Assembly: GCA_040882565.1 (NCBI GenBank)
Contig: JBBEAZ010000015.1
Location: 1-64,000 of the forward strand
Source: CF-162 sp040882565
GTDB taxonomy: Bacteria; Chloroflexota; Dehalococcoidia; SM23-28-2; RBG-16-64-32
Direction: 5' to 3'
Length of the DNA stretch: 64,000 bases
Shown here in pieces: positions 8,599 through 17,309 of this stretch. Position 1 is the stretch's first letter, and every line of letters starts with the position of its first letter. The position numbers and the translations under genes were made by a program. The notes beneath the pieces were generated by a model, which made no database searches, was not told where the DNA came from, and saw only the letters and a list, made by a program, of their open reading frames with translations.

Positions 8599-10005
8599 AT
8601 GAACGTTTGGCTTGAAGACGGCTCCTCGCTCGCTGATGCGGTGCGGCGCGGCGAAGTGCGCTCCGCTGACGCCGTTGAAGCGTCGCTGGACGCGATCGCG
8701 GCGTCGGAGCTGAACACGGTTGTTACGCTGGACGCGGAGGGTGCGCGGCGGGCGGCGGCGGAGGTCGATGAGCGCGTGAAGCGCGGTGAAGATCCCGGGT
8801 TGCTGGCGGGCGTGCCGATCCTGGTGAAGGACATGGAGGACGTGGGCGGGCTGCCGACGACCCACGGCTCGGTCGTCTTCAAGGACAAGATCGCCGAGAG
8901 TGATTGCACGAGCGTCGCGCGGCTGCGGGCCGCGGGGGCCGTGATCGTGGGCAAGTCGACGCTGTCTGAGTTCGGGTTCGTGGCGTACACGTCGACGAAG
9001 CTGTCGGGCACGACCCGCAATCCCTGGAACGTGGAACGCACGCCCGGTGGGTCGTCCGGCGGTTCGGCGGCGGCGGTGTCCGGTGGGCTGGTGCCGCTGG
9101 CGACGGCGGGCGACGGCGGGGGCTCAATCAGGATCCCTGCCTCGTACTGCGGGCTGGTGGGCATGAAGGGCACGTACGGGCGGATCCCGAAGGGGCCGCG
9201 GACGGCGTATGGGATGTTGGCGGCGGTGAAGGGTACGGTGGCGAGGACCGTGCGCGATGCTGCGCGCTGGTACGACGTGACGGCGGGCTACGACGTCCGC
9301 GATCCACTGAGCCTGCCGCGGCGCGAGGAGGGCTGGGAGGCGAACTTGGGCAAGGCCGACTTGCGCGGGCTCCGCGTCGCGTTCTCGCCGGACCTGGGGA
9401 ACGCGATCGTGCACCCGGAGGTGGCGAGCATCGTCACGGCGGCCGCGGACGCGCTGATCGAGGCGACCGGCATGAGCCGTGTCGACATCGCGATAGAGGT
9501 GCCGGAGAACGGCACGGCGTGGGCAAGCGCGGGTCTGCCGTCGCTGGTAAACGACCTCAAGGGCTACTGGCCTGATTGTGAGAATGACCTGACGTTCGAG
9601 ATAGCGTTCGGGATGCGCGCGTCGCCAACGTATCGTGCGTGGCACGGCGCGTCGGTGGAGCGCTTCCGGATCGAGATGAATGAGGCGATGGCGACGTTGT
9701 TCGAGCAGGTCGACGTGGTGCTGTGCCCGACGAACCCGATGGAGCCGTTCAAGGCTGAGGGGCCGATGCCTTCGCAGGTGGGCGAGGTTGTCGTCAGCCC
9801 CTATAATGCGGGGGCTCTGACGATACCCGCGAACCTCTCGGGATATCCGGCGATTTCGATTCCGGCCGGGGTCAATTCCAGCGGGCTGCCGATTGGGTTG
9901 CAGGCGTACGCGCGGCGGCACGACGATGCGCTGCTGCTGGACCTGGCGCTGGCGATGGAGCGAACGCAGCCGTGGCCGCTGGTGGCGCCGGGCGCGCCGG
10001 TTTAG
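8599..10005 (+). CDS. Amidase (amidase signature family)
   Basis: This 468-residue amidase has the complete Ser-cisSer-Lys triad: Lys in VPILVKDMED, cis-Ser in TPGGSSGGSAAA and nucleophilic Ser in AGDGGGSIRIPAS. It hydrolyses a carboxylic amide to acid and ammonia, and the substrate cannot be told. TATACT (8583-8588) ends 10 nt before the ATG with no ribosome binding site, so the message is probably leaderless. GatA is unlikely, since no gatB or gatC is adjacent. Confidence 0.9.
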   Translation: MNVWLEDGSSLADAVRRGEVRSADAVEASLDAIAASELNTVVTLDAEGARRAAAEVDERVKRGEDPGLLAGVPILVKDMEDVGGLPTTHGSVVFKDKIAESDCTSVARLRAAGAVIVGKSTLSEFGFVAYTSTKLSGTTRNPWNVERTPGGSSGGSAAAVSGGLVPLATAGDGGGSIRIPASYCGLVGMKGTYGRIPKGPRTAYGMLAAVKGTVARTVRDAARWYDVTAGYDVRDPLSLPRREEGWEANLGKADLRGLRVAFSPDLGNAIVHPEVASIVTAAADALIEATGMSRVDIAIEVPENGTAWASAGLPSLVNDLKGYWPDCENDLTFEIAFGMRASPTYRAWHGASVERFRIEMNEAMATLFEQVDVVLCPTNPMEPFKAEGPMPSQVGEVVVSPYNAGALTIPANLSGYPAISIPAGVNSSGLPIGLQAYARRHDDALLLDLALAMERTQPWPLVAPGAPV

Positions 10006-10030
10006 GGAACCGCCCGGCAGCGGTGACGCG

Positions 10031-10460
10031 TTACGACGCAGCCGCCATCTCTTCGATGTCTTCGCGGCGGGGGAGGCCGCTGGCGTGGCTTTCGAGGTAT
10101 TTGCGGATGCCGAGGGCGAAGGCTGCGCCTTCGCCGGCGGCGGAGGCGGCCTGCTTTGGCCAACCCAGAACTGGCGGTAATTGCCGATGACGCGGGTGCA
10201 AGCCGTCTAAGCGATGAGCGCTTTGGCCGGACTGGCGGATACCTTCAGGGCGCCGATGATCAGGGACCGCCGAGACTTCGCGCAGACGGCGTTCCAGGTA
10301 AGCGCGCTCCGTGGCGTTGTCTGCCAGCAGCGCGCGGCGGTAAGCCTCTGCGGCTTCGGTGTGGCGGCTGGCGCGGTGGAGGTCGGCGCGGGCGACGTGG
10401 TAGAGGTGGTAGGGAGTCGAGGGCGGAGGCGAGCTCGGGGTGTCGGATCACGGAGGGGCG
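10031..10460 (-). pseudogene. Decayed remnants: ECF42-type sigma factor C-terminus and an oxidoreductase-like tail
   Basis: The minus strand at about 10274-10411 encodes YHLYHVARADLHRASRHT followed by EAAEAYRRALL and ATERAYLERRLREV. This is the tetratricopeptide-like C-terminus of ECF42/SigJ-type sigma factors. The preceding HPELASALDSLP segment is in another frame, so the fragment is frameshifted as well as missing all sigma domains. Further on, RVIGNYRQFWVGQ and PKQAASAAGEGAAFALGIRK occupy two frames ending at TAA 10031. They look like the C-terminus of another, unidentified enzyme. The whole 10006-10522 interval is therefore a gene-decay zone, not a coding gap. Confidence 0.6.
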
Positions 10461-10503
10461 TTGGGGCGCACCAACCGCGAAGGCGGGAGTGGGTGCGATG
10501 CGT

Positions 10504-10526
10504 GGGGACGGTTGCTGCGCCCCTAC
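10504..10526 (-). repeat. R2 hairpin copy (GTAGGGGCGCAGCAACCGTCCCC)
   Basis: Read on the minus strand this begins GTAGGGGCGCAGC, matching the R2 family that precedes several R1 repeats. It overlaps the 3' end of the OYE-family gene and has no R1 partner. It is on the minus strand, like the only other left-half R2 and R1 copies. Confidence 0.5.
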
Positions 10527-11917
10527 GCGGTGCGCGGCGAGTGGCCTTGAGTTAGTTTGAATTGCTCGGCGTAGAGGGGGTCGCGGGGGACGCAGCCGGC
10601 CGGGAACTGGCCGAGGTCGTTGTTTTTGGCGCGCATGAGGGCGGTGCAGTAGCTGACGCCGATGCAGGACTTGCGGTCTGCCATTGCGCCGTGTTCGGCG
10701 ACGTCGGCGGCGAAGTCTGGGTAGGCGAGGGCGCCTCGCCCAAGTCCCATGGCGGAGACGCGGCCGGCGGCGATGTTGGCCGCGCCGGCGTTGGCGGCGT
10801 AGTGGCGCAGCCAGCTGTACCCGGTGCCGATGACGGCGAGGTCCGGGTACGCCTGCTGCACGGCCGCCGTCAGGCGGAAGTGGCGCTCGACGCCGCCAAG
10901 CGGGTGCTCGGGCGGCTCGTAGCCGTCGATGGGGGCGCGCTCGAAGGGGCGGCCGACGTGCGAGTTGAAGTACGGGCTGCCCATCGTGACGTTGACCATC
11001 GCCACGCCGTACTCGCGGAGGAGGCCGATGAGCGCGAGTGGTTCGGTCGTATCGGGCTCTAGGCCGTCGACGGCGACACCGAAGCCGGGGTTATCGGGGT
11101 CGGGCATTGGCGTGCCGGGCTGGCCTGGTTCGCCGGAGTAACGGGGGCCGTCGTAGACGTTGAGGCGGGTGGCGAGGATGAGGCCCGGCGCGTCGGAGCG
11201 TATGCGGGCGAGCAACTCGCGGATGAAGCGGGTGCGGTTCTCGAAGGAGCCGCCGAAGGGGCCCGGGCGCGTGCGCGCGCCGAGGAGTTCATTCAGGAGG
11301 TAGCTGTGGCATTGCTTGATGTCGACGAAGTCGAAACCGATGTCGCGAGCGCGGATGGCTGCTTCCACGTACGCCTCCGTGAGCCGTTCGAGGTAAGAGT
11401 GGTCGAGGACCGGGTCGTCCGGGACTATGTGCTTGAGCGGGTCGAGGGTGGCGCTGTGGCGGGCAATCAGCGGGCGCGGGTAGCTCCAGCGGCCGGAGTG
11501 CGTCAGTTGGATGCCGACGAGGAGGTCGTCGTCACGGCCGAAGCGCTCGCGGTGCGCTTTGCGCGTGCCCGCAAGGAGGCGCGCGATGGCGGGCGCGGTG
11601 TCGTCGCTGAGCAGGAGTTGGCGGGGGTTGGCGCGGCCTTCGGGGACGACGGCGGTCGCCTCCCCCCAGATGATCTTCGCTCCGCCTCCGCCGAAGCGCT
11701 GCCAGCGGCGCTCGGTTAGATCGCCGGGCAGGCCCGCTAGGGTGCCGTCGCAGCCCTCCATCGGATGCACGGCCATGCGATTGCCGACGATGCGGCCGGC
11801 GATGGTGAGCGGCTGGAGAAGCGGGGCGAGGTCGTCGTCGAGGCGAATGTCGACGCCGCGGGCGGCGACGTCAGCGCGGAGTTGGTCCAGCGCTTTGTAG
11901 TTGAAGTACTTCGACAT
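10523..11917 (-). CDS. Old-yellow-enzyme family NADH:flavin oxidoreductase
   Basis: This 464-residue FMN-binding TIM-barrel oxidoreductase has an N-terminal flavin-site segment NRMAVHPMEGCDG, FDFVDIKQCHSYLLNE in mid-barrel, and SFENRTRF. The C-terminus carries three cysteines (KSCIGVSYC and AGCVPRD). This partly resembles the 4Fe-4S loop of 2,4-dienoyl-CoA reductase-type members but lacks the regular CxxCxxxC spacing, so a cluster is uncertain. It is the last gene of a four-gene cluster with a cupin, a DUF6807 protein and a Gfo/Idh dehydrogenase, which suggests a role in small-molecule catabolism. Confidence 0.85.
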   Translation of the reverse strand: MSKYFNYKALDQLRADVAARGVDIRLDDDLAPLLQPLTIAGRIVGNRMAVHPMEGCDGTLAGLPGDLTERRWQRFGGGGAKIIWGEATAVVPEGRANPRQLLLSDDTAPAIARLLAGTRKAHRERFGRDDDLLVGIQLTHSGRWSYPRPLIARHSATLDPLKHIVPDDPVLDHSYLERLTEAYVEAAIRARDIGFDFVDIKQCHSYLLNELLGARTRPGPFGGSFENRTRFIRELLARIRSDAPGLILATRLNVYDGPRYSGEPGQPGTPMPDPDNPGFGVAVDGLEPDTTEPLALIGLLREYGVAMVNVTMGSPYFNSHVGRPFERAPIDGYEPPEHPLGGVERHFRLTAAVQQAYPDLAVIGTGYSWLRHYAANAGAANIAAGRVSAMGLGRGALAYPDFAADVAEHGAMADRKSCIGVSYCTALMRAKNNDLGQFPAGCVPRDPLYAEQFKLTQGHSPRTA

Positions 11918-11928
11918 GGCGCATCGCC

Positions 11929-12279
11929 CTAGTCGAAGTGGACGTCGTCCAGTTCCTGCGGCGGGACGCCCATGATCAGCACGTCCATCTCGCCGTCGGA
12001 AGTGTGCCGGATGCCGGGCGGGATCATCACGAGGTCGCCGGCGGTGATGGCGCTCGCTTCGCCGTCGAGCGTGATCGTGCCACCGCCGGAGAGGACGTAG
12101 TAAAACTCGGTCATCGTCTTGTGGTAGTGCATCTTTGAGTCGTCGATGCGCAGGTAGGTGATGTTGGCGGTGTCGGTGTCGTCGTTGGTGATGAGACGAC
12201 GGCGGTAGCCGCAGACGCCGCGCTCCTCCGGGATGGCGCTGACGCTGCGGAATATTGCGGCCTTTGTCTTCGTGTCCAT
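11929..12279 (-). CDS. Small cupin-domain protein
   Basis: This 116-residue single-cupin protein has HYHKTMTEFYYVLSGGG (cupin motif 1, with metal-binding His/His/Glu) and PPGIRHTS (motif 2 His). The ATG at 12279 has GGAG 8 nt upstream. The 11-bp gaps to both neighbours support an operon. Single-domain cupins act as isomerases, dioxygenases or binding proteins; here it is likely an accessory enzyme in the same pathway. Confidence 0.82.
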   Translation of the reverse strand: MDTKTKAAIFRSVSAIPEERGVCGYRRRLITNDDTDTANITYLRIDDSKMHYHKTMTEFYYVLSGGGTITLDGEASAITAGDLVMIPPGIRHTSDGEMDVLIMGVPPQELDDVHFD

Positions 12280-12281
12280 GG

Positions 12282-13427
12282 CTAGTCTCCGATCAGTGTA
12301 AGCGAGGGCGGCCGGGCGTACTCGGCGAAGCGCGCCGGGATGCCGGCCTGCCAGGGGTCGCCCTCGTGGACGATGATGCGATGACGCAGCGACCACGTCT
12401 CGCCCGGCTGGAGGGTCAGGTCGCCGTCAAAGAACGGCAGGTTCGTGCCCATCGGCCCGTACGAACGCGCGAACCAGGCGTTCGGGTGATTGCGGTTCGA
12501 GGGGTGGTCAAGCATGGCGATGCCCCAGAACTGCGGGTCCTGGCCGGGGCGTCGGACGAGCGGGCCTGTGCAGTCTGCCCACTCGGCGCGCTTTGCGAAG
12601 GCGTCCTTGCCGCCGGTGGTTCCGTCGGAAAGAGTGAGCGTGCCGCCGTCCCATTCGTCGATTACGTCGGCGACGCGGATCAGGGGCAGCGCGTTCTCGT
12701 TCGTCTGGTGGAAGGTGACCGGCGCGTCGAGGGCGGTGAAGTCGGCGGCGATGTCGAAGAGGCGGAGGGCGCCCTTCAGGCGGTACATCGTGAACCAGCG
12801 TTTGTCGGCGAGCAGGTCCTTGCCTTTGGCGGTGGTCCACGTCAGGTCTTCCTCGAAACCGCCGAAGACCGGGCCCGAGTAGACGTCGGCGAAGCGCTTG
12901 TGGACAATGCGGCTCTCGCCGCCGTTTTCGAGATAGAAATCCTCGTGGTCGTTGACGATACCGGCCGCGTACCAGAGAGAGCGGTGCCAGATATGGTCCG
13001 GTGGGCTGTCGTCCGTGATGCTTTTCGGGTAGACCGTCGTGTCGCCGTCGATCTCGCCGAGGCGAGCGCAGGGGACGCTGATCGGGTAGAAGCGGGGCTT
13101 AAAGTTCTGCGGGCCGTAGTGGTAGATCGTCTGCATGAAGCCGCTGTAGTTGACGACGATGCGGCCGTTCTCCGGCTGGTCGTCGAGATCGATGCCACGG
13201 CCGGGCGCGGTTGCGGATGTTTGCAGGTCGAGGTCAAGCGATCGGCCTGCTGCGAGTTCGCTGACGTAGACGCCGACGCGGCAGGTGCCGTCGCTGAGGC
13301 GCGTAACCTGGGCGGGCGCGTCGCCGGCCTGCCAGGCAGGCACGTCGGGGAGCGCGTCGCCGGGGACGGTGCCGAGCGCGACAGCGTTGCGGACGTTGAC
13401 GGGGGACTCGATGCGGATTCGGGGCAT
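12282..13427 (-). CDS. DUF6807 (PmoA-annotated) family protein
   Basis: This 381-residue protein carries the DUF6807 features PDHIWHRSLWYAAGIVN and LDHPSNRNHPNAWFARSYG. Members are often annotated as PmoA but are not particulate methane monooxygenase. They usually occur beside Gfo/Idh dehydrogenases in sugar or polyol catabolic loci, exactly as here. No signal peptide is seen. The reaction is unknown. Confidence 0.75.
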   Translation of the reverse strand: MPRIRIESPVNVRNAVALGTVPGDALPDVPAWQAGDAPAQVTRLSDGTCRVGVYVSELAAGRSLDLDLQTSATAPGRGIDLDDQPENGRIVVNYSGFMQTIYHYGPQNFKPRFYPISVPCARLGEIDGDTTVYPKSITDDSPPDHIWHRSLWYAAGIVNDHEDFYLENGGESRIVHKRFADVYSGPVFGGFEEDLTWTTAKGKDLLADKRWFTMYRLKGALRLFDIAADFTALDAPVTFHQTNENALPLIRVADVIDEWDGGTLTLSDGTTGGKDAFAKRAEWADCTGPLVRRPGQDPQFWGIAMLDHPSNRNHPNAWFARSYGPMGTNLPFFDGDLTLQPGETWSLRHRIIVHEGDPWQAGIPARFAEYARPPSLTLIGD

Positions 13428-13434
13428 CAGGTAG

Positions 13435-14469
13435 TCACTTGAGGCGGACGACTTCGCCGGTCATCGCCGACTTGTAAATAGCAGTGGTCACCTGGAGCGC
13501 GGTGCGGCATTCGTCGATGCCGATCTCGGGGCGGCGGCCTTCCTGCAGCGCCGCGAGGAAGTGTTCGATGGCCGGGCGGTGCAGCATTCGCGAGGGAGCC
13601 GGGATCTCCGCTTCCATTCGTTGCGCCAGCGCGTCGGCCTGCGCCTGGTCAGGCGCGCCGAGGCTAAACAGCTCAGAGGTGGCGTCGTAAGCGCTGCCCT
13701 GCGAGACAGCGGTGAGGTCGGTGCCGTAGACCTCGAGGCGCGCGCGCTCCGGGCCGAAGGCGGAGACCGTCGAAGTCACTTGGCCGATCGCGCCGTTCGC
13801 GAAACGGATGATCGCGACCGTGGTGTCGTCGATCTCGGTGCGGGTGCGGAAGGTGCCGGCCTGGGCGTAGACGCTGACAGGCTCGCCGAGGAACCAGATG
13901 AGCGCGTCGATGACGTGGATCGCCTGGCTGACGGTGACGCCGCCACACTCCTGTTCCCAGGTGCCGCGCCAGGGGACGTCGTAGTAGTCGTGGTCGCGGA
14001 ACCAGAGGGTCTCGGCGATGCCGAGGTGCAGGTTGCCGAAGTGACCCTCGTCGAGCAAACGGCGCACCTGGCGCGCGCCGCGGCCGCAGCGCAACTGGAA
14101 GACGCCTGAGAACGTGGCGCCGCTGGCGGCTTCCGCGGCGGCGATGACGTCGAGGCCAGCGAGCGTCGGCGCGACGGGTTTCTCGCAGAGCACATGCTTG
14201 CCCGCGTTGAGCGCGGCCACGGCCATCTCGACGTGGAGGAACGGCGGCGTGCAGATGCTGACGGTCTGTACATCGTTTGCGGCGAGCACGTCGTGGTAGT
14301 CCGTGTGGACGCGGTCCGCTCCGAAGCGTTTGGCGGCGTCAGCGGCCCGTGTCTCGTCCACGTCGACAACCGCCACAAGATGCGCGCGTTCCGCGCGCTG
14401 GTAAGTGTAGAGGTGGGCGTTGGCGATGGAGCCCGTGCCGATCACCGCGACGCCGAGGGGCGCAGTCAT
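13435..14469 (-). CDS. Gfo/Idh/MocA family NAD(P)-dependent dehydrogenase
   Basis: This 344-residue protein has the N-terminal Rossmann motif VAVIGTGSIANAH and the EKP motif in HVLCEKPVAP, with the catalytic Lys. The substrate domain follows from about residue 125. These enzymes oxidise or reduce sugars, inositols and related polyols. It is the first gene of the minus-strand cluster, and its 5' side faces a divergent histidine kinase across a region with two inverted repeats. Confidence 0.9.
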   Translation of the reverse strand: MTAPLGVAVIGTGSIANAHLYTYQRAERAHLVAVVDVDETRAADAAKRFGADRVHTDYHDVLAANDVQTVSICTPPFLHVEMAVAALNAGKHVLCEKPVAPTLAGLDVIAAAEAASGATFSGVFQLRCGRGARQVRRLLDEGHFGNLHLGIAETLWFRDHDYYDVPWRGTWEQECGGVTVSQAIHVIDALIWFLGEPVSVYAQAGTFRTRTEIDDTTVAIIRFANGAIGQVTSTVSAFGPERARLEVYGTDLTAVSQGSAYDATSELFSLGAPDQAQADALAQRMEAEIPAPSRMLHRPAIEHFLAALQEGRRPEIGIDECRTALQVTTAIYKSAMTGEVVRLK

Positions 14470-14530
14470 GGGACGGTTGTACCGCAGGGGCGTATGCCTG
14501 TAAAGGGATGCGATGCTTGCGGCTACCGGC

Positions 14531-14548
14531 CAGTTGTATACGCAACTG
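14531..14548. promoter_or_regulatory. Inverted repeat CAGTTG-N6-CAACTG
   Basis: A perfect 6-6-6 inverted repeat lies between the divergent Gfo/Idh operon and the histidine kinase. It is a candidate operator for the catabolic operon; the binding protein is unknown. Confidence 0.4.
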
Positions 14549-14583
14549 ATACGGCGTTGGCACGGGTCTGCTATCTCGAATAC

Positions 14584-14601
14584 TTATCCTCGAACGGATA
14601 A
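14584..14601. promoter_or_regulatory. Inverted repeat TTATCC-N6-GGATAA
   Basis: A second perfect 6-6-6 inverted repeat lies 35 bp from the first, with unrelated arms. It is 73 bp before the histidine kinase start and is a candidate regulatory site. Confidence 0.4.
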
Positions 14602-14674
14602 TGCTTGTGGCAAATAGCGTTCTGATATCTGGCTAGAGGGGATTCAGCGTTCGGCTTTCCCCGGGGGGCTTCCA

Positions 14675-16213
14675 ATGGTGGTTTCAAAAACAAAGAGCCC
14701 GGTCGCCAAGGTTGCGGAGGAAGCGCTGCGCGCTAGTGAGGCGCGATACCGTGACTTGATGGAGGGGATCGACGTCGCCGTCTACACTACAGACGCGGCC
14801 GGACGAATCACGCTCTACAATGAAGCAGCGGTCCGACTGTGGGGTCGGCGGCCGGAAGTCGGCGTCGACGAATGGTGCGGGTCGTGGCGGCTGCACCACC
14901 TCGACGGCACACCGATGGCGCACGAGGATTGCCCGATGGCGATAACGCTCAAGGAGAACCGGCCGCTGCGCGGCGAGGTCGCGATCGCTGAGCGGCCGGA
15001 TGGTTCGCGGGTCTTCTTCATGCCGTTCCCGACACCGCTACGTGACGCGTCCGGCGCGCTCGTGGGCGCTGTGAACGTGATGGTCGACGTTAGCGAGCAC
15101 AAGCGCGCGGAGGCCGAGGCAGAAGGCCAACGGGAGCTTGTCAAGGCCATCACCCAGAACATGTCCGTCGGCCTGCTGATGATCGATAACGAGGGCCGGA
15201 TCGAGTTTATGAACCCGGCCGCTGAGAAGATCACCGGCTACCGCTTCGACGACGTTCGCGGCCAGGTCAAGCACGACTTGCTCCATTACAAGCGGCCAGA
15301 CGGTACCCCCTATCCGGAGTCGGAATGTCCGATCAATGGAGCGAACAAGAGCGCCCAGAGAGTGACCGGGCTGGAGGAAGTGTTCGTCCGCCCCAATGGG
15401 ACGCTTTACCACGTGCTGTGCAACGTCGCGCCCGTGCTGCGCGACGGCATCACCGTCGGCGCCGTCGTCGACCTCCGGGACGCCACGGAAGAGAAGAAGG
15501 CAGAGGAAGCGATCAAGCATTCGATGGCGATCAAAGACCAGTTTCTCAGCCTGGTGTCACACGAGCTGCGGACTCCGATCTCGACGATCGTCGGGAATGC
15601 GCTATTAATACTCAGGCGCGGGGGTACGCTCCCTCAAGACGACAGGGACCAGGCGCTGCTAGACGTGGCGAACGAGTCGCAGAAGCTCCAGCGCATCATC
15701 GAAAACTTGCTGCTGCTGGCGCGGATGGACGCAGATGAGCCGCTCGATTCTGAGCCGATCCGCCTGGGGCAACTGATCACGCAGGCGGTCGCCTCATTCC
15801 AGCGCCGCCACCCGCGCCGGGTCAACGTCAGTGCGGAGGGCGACGTCCCCATCGTGCTCGGGCAGAATACCATGCTGTCGCTGGTGATCGACAACCTGCT
15901 GAGCAACGCGGCCAAGTACAGCCCAACCGAGGCACCGATTGACATTACAGTTAGGTCGGATGGGGGCGACGACGTTAAGGTCATCGTCAGCGATTGTGGG
16001 ATCGGCCTGGAACCTGAAGAAGCCGAGAATATCTTCACGCCGTTCTACCGCTCGCCGAAGGCCAAGACGCAAGCAAAAGGCATTGGTCTGGGGCTGGCCG
16101 TCTGCAAACGAATAGTCGAGGCGCACGGCGGCCAGATCCGGGCGGACTCCCGTCCCGAGGGTGGCTGCGACTTCATGTTCAGCCTGCCGAGCGCGCCGGA
16201 CAGTCTGGTCTAG
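14675..16213 (+). CDS. PAS-PAS sensor histidine kinase
   Basis: This is a 512-residue soluble kinase with no membrane segment. PAS domains span about 20-135 and 150-270. The HisKA domain has the phospho-acceptor His in SLVSHELRTPIS. The ATPase domain has DNLLSNAAKYSP (N box), DCGIGLE (G1), FTPFYRS (F box) and GIGLGLAVCKR (G2). A cytosolic signal is expected. The stop shares a base with the start of the adjacent response regulator, so they are a cognate pair. Confidence 0.93.
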   Translation: MVVSKTKSPVAKVAEEALRASEARYRDLMEGIDVAVYTTDAAGRITLYNEAAVRLWGRRPEVGVDEWCGSWRLHHLDGTPMAHEDCPMAITLKENRPLRGEVAIAERPDGSRVFFMPFPTPLRDASGALVGAVNVMVDVSEHKRAEAEAEGQRELVKAITQNMSVGLLMIDNEGRIEFMNPAAEKITGYRFDDVRGQVKHDLLHYKRPDGTPYPESECPINGANKSAQRVTGLEEVFVRPNGTLYHVLCNVAPVLRDGITVGAVVDLRDATEEKKAEEAIKHSMAIKDQFLSLVSHELRTPISTIVGNALLILRRGGTLPQDDRDQALLDVANESQKLQRIIENLLLLARMDADEPLDSEPIRLGQLITQAVASFQRRHPRRVNVSAEGDVPIVLGQNTMLSLVIDNLLSNAAKYSPTEAPIDITVRSDGGDDVKVIVSDCGIGLEPEEAENIFTPFYRSPKAKTQAKGIGLGLAVCKRIVEAHGGQIRADSRPEGGCDFMFSLPSAPDSLV

Positions 16214-16590
16214 TGTCAGCCGCCTCGGAAACCGCACCTTCGCCGCGTGTGTTGGTGATTGATGACGACGAGGCCCTGCTGAGGATGCTCCGCCTCTCCA
16301 TGGTGTCGGTCGGGTTCGATGTAGCCACGGCCGAGGACGGCCAAGCCGGGCTGGAGAAGCTGGAGTCTGATGACTTCGACGTTGTGGTACTTGATCTGCA
16401 GATGCCAAAGATGGATGGGCGCGCGTTCTACCACGAGATGGCCTCGCGTGGATACAACACGCGCGTCGTTATCCTCTCCGCCTATGGTGCGGAGGAAGCG
16501 AGGCGCGAATTGGGCGCTGCCGCTGCCGTGCCCAAGCCCTGCGACCCGGATTTCCTCGTGGACACCGTCAGCCGCGTCGCCCAGCGTTAG
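16213..16590 (+). CDS. Single-domain response regulator
   Basis: This 125-residue receiver domain has the acidic pocket VIDDDEA, phospho-acceptor Asp in VVVLDLQMPKMDG, the conserved Ser in VVILSAYG and Lys in VPKPCD. No output domain follows, so it would act by protein-protein contact or in a phosphorelay. It starts at GTG 16213, overlapping the kinase stop by one base. Confidence 0.92.
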   Translation: MSAASETAPSPRVLVIDDDEALLRMLRLSMVSVGFDVATAEDGQAGLEKLESDDFDVVVLDLQMPKMDGRAFYHEMASRGYNTRVVILSAYGAEEARRELGAAAAVPKPCDPDFLVDTVSRVAQR

Positions 16591-16633
16591 ACGGTCGAGC
16601 GTTGCTGCGGTAGTATCCGCACGGGACATTCGA

Positions 16634-17119
16634 GTGGCGCAGAGAACGTTCGTGGCGTGGGTAGAGCCGGTCGCCGTTGTACTTGCCGAGGACCGACGGC
16701 TGGTCATCGACTTCACGCGTTCGGTCCGGCGGGACATCTGGGAGTGGGACAGCGGCGTCGAAGGGTGGACGTGCAAAGACATCCTGGCGCACCTCGCGGG
16801 CGGCAACGATCAGCTCTCGCAGACTCTTCTGCGGAAAGTGGTCGCGTGTGAGCCGTTGGAGGCATCGGTCATGGATGTCGACACGGACGGCGAGAACGCG
16901 CGGCGGGTTGCTGAGCGCCGCTCCTGGGCAGTCGAGCGGCTGATCGCCGAGCTTCAGACGGACGGCGATGAGGTGCAAGAGCTGCTTTCGCGCCTCACGG
17001 AGGATGACGAGCAACTGCGCGACGGCCTACCGATGACGCTCGGCGCGTTCCTCCAGATCGTGCTGCATGAGCGGCACGATTGGGAGCATCTTGAGCAGTT
17101 GCGGGGCGCGCTCCGCTAA
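16634..17119 (+). CDS. DinB-like/maleylpyruvate isomerase-type four-helix protein
   Basis: This protein of about 161 residues has the VEGWTCKDILAHLAGGNDQ segment typical of the DinB/mycothiol-dependent maleylpyruvate isomerase N-terminal fold, with an His-rich C-terminal helix (LHERHDWEHLEQ). GTG 16634 is the best start, but no strong ribosome binding site supports it. Such proteins bind a metal and are often thiol-dependent transferases or of unknown function. Confidence 0.65.
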   Translation: MAQRTFVAWVEPVAVVLAEDRRLVIDFTRSVRRDIWEWDSGVEGWTCKDILAHLAGGNDQLSQTLLRKVVACEPLEASVMDVDTDGENARRVAERRSWAVERLIAELQTDGDEVQELLSRLTEDDEQLRDGLPMTLGAFLQIVLHERHDWEHLEQLRGALR

Positions 17120-17167
17120 TCAGGGCGCTGCCGCTCCCCACTTGTGCAACCCGCGGGGCGTTGTACG

Positions 17168-17242
17168 GCCCACCCACCCGCCCGCGAGGTTGTGGCACTG
17201 GGGGGACACCCCCCAGACCCCCGGCAGCGGGCACGCTGCACC
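17168..17242 (-). repeat. R1 dispersed repeat, copy 1 (only minus-strand copy)
   Basis: Read on the minus strand, GCAGCG-tgcc-CGCTGC is followed by CCGGGGGTCTGG, the GGGGGG-TGT-CCCCCC hairpin, and a tail with GGGCGGGTGGGTGGG, a textbook four-run G-quadruplex motif. It sits between convergent genes (DinB-like and formate dehydrogenase). It is the only R1 in the first 32.7 kb. Confidence 0.85.
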
Positions 17243-17253
17243 GGGCGGGCTTT

Positions 17254-17276
17254 GGGCACGGTTGTTACGCCCGACG
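17254..17276 (-). repeat. R2-like hairpin preceding R1 copy 1
   Basis: Read on the minus strand it is GTCGGGCGTAACAACCGTGCCC, similar to the R2 copy at 10504. It lies about 12 bp upstream of R1 copy 1 on the same strand. The R2-then-R1 order is the same as in the right half. Confidence 0.4.
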
Positions 17277-17309
17277 CGTTTCGTCGTTGCGGCGGGACAT
17301 TGTCGGCGG

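Noticed and set aside
10156..10560. + strand frames in the 10-10.5 kb gap
   Set aside because: They are Arg/Gly-rich shadow frames; the minus strand carries the recognisable sigma-factor remnant.
12255..13442. 395-residue + strand frame opposite the DUF6807 gene
   Set aside because: It is an antisense shadow of the well-supported minus-strand gene and has no recognisable protein features.
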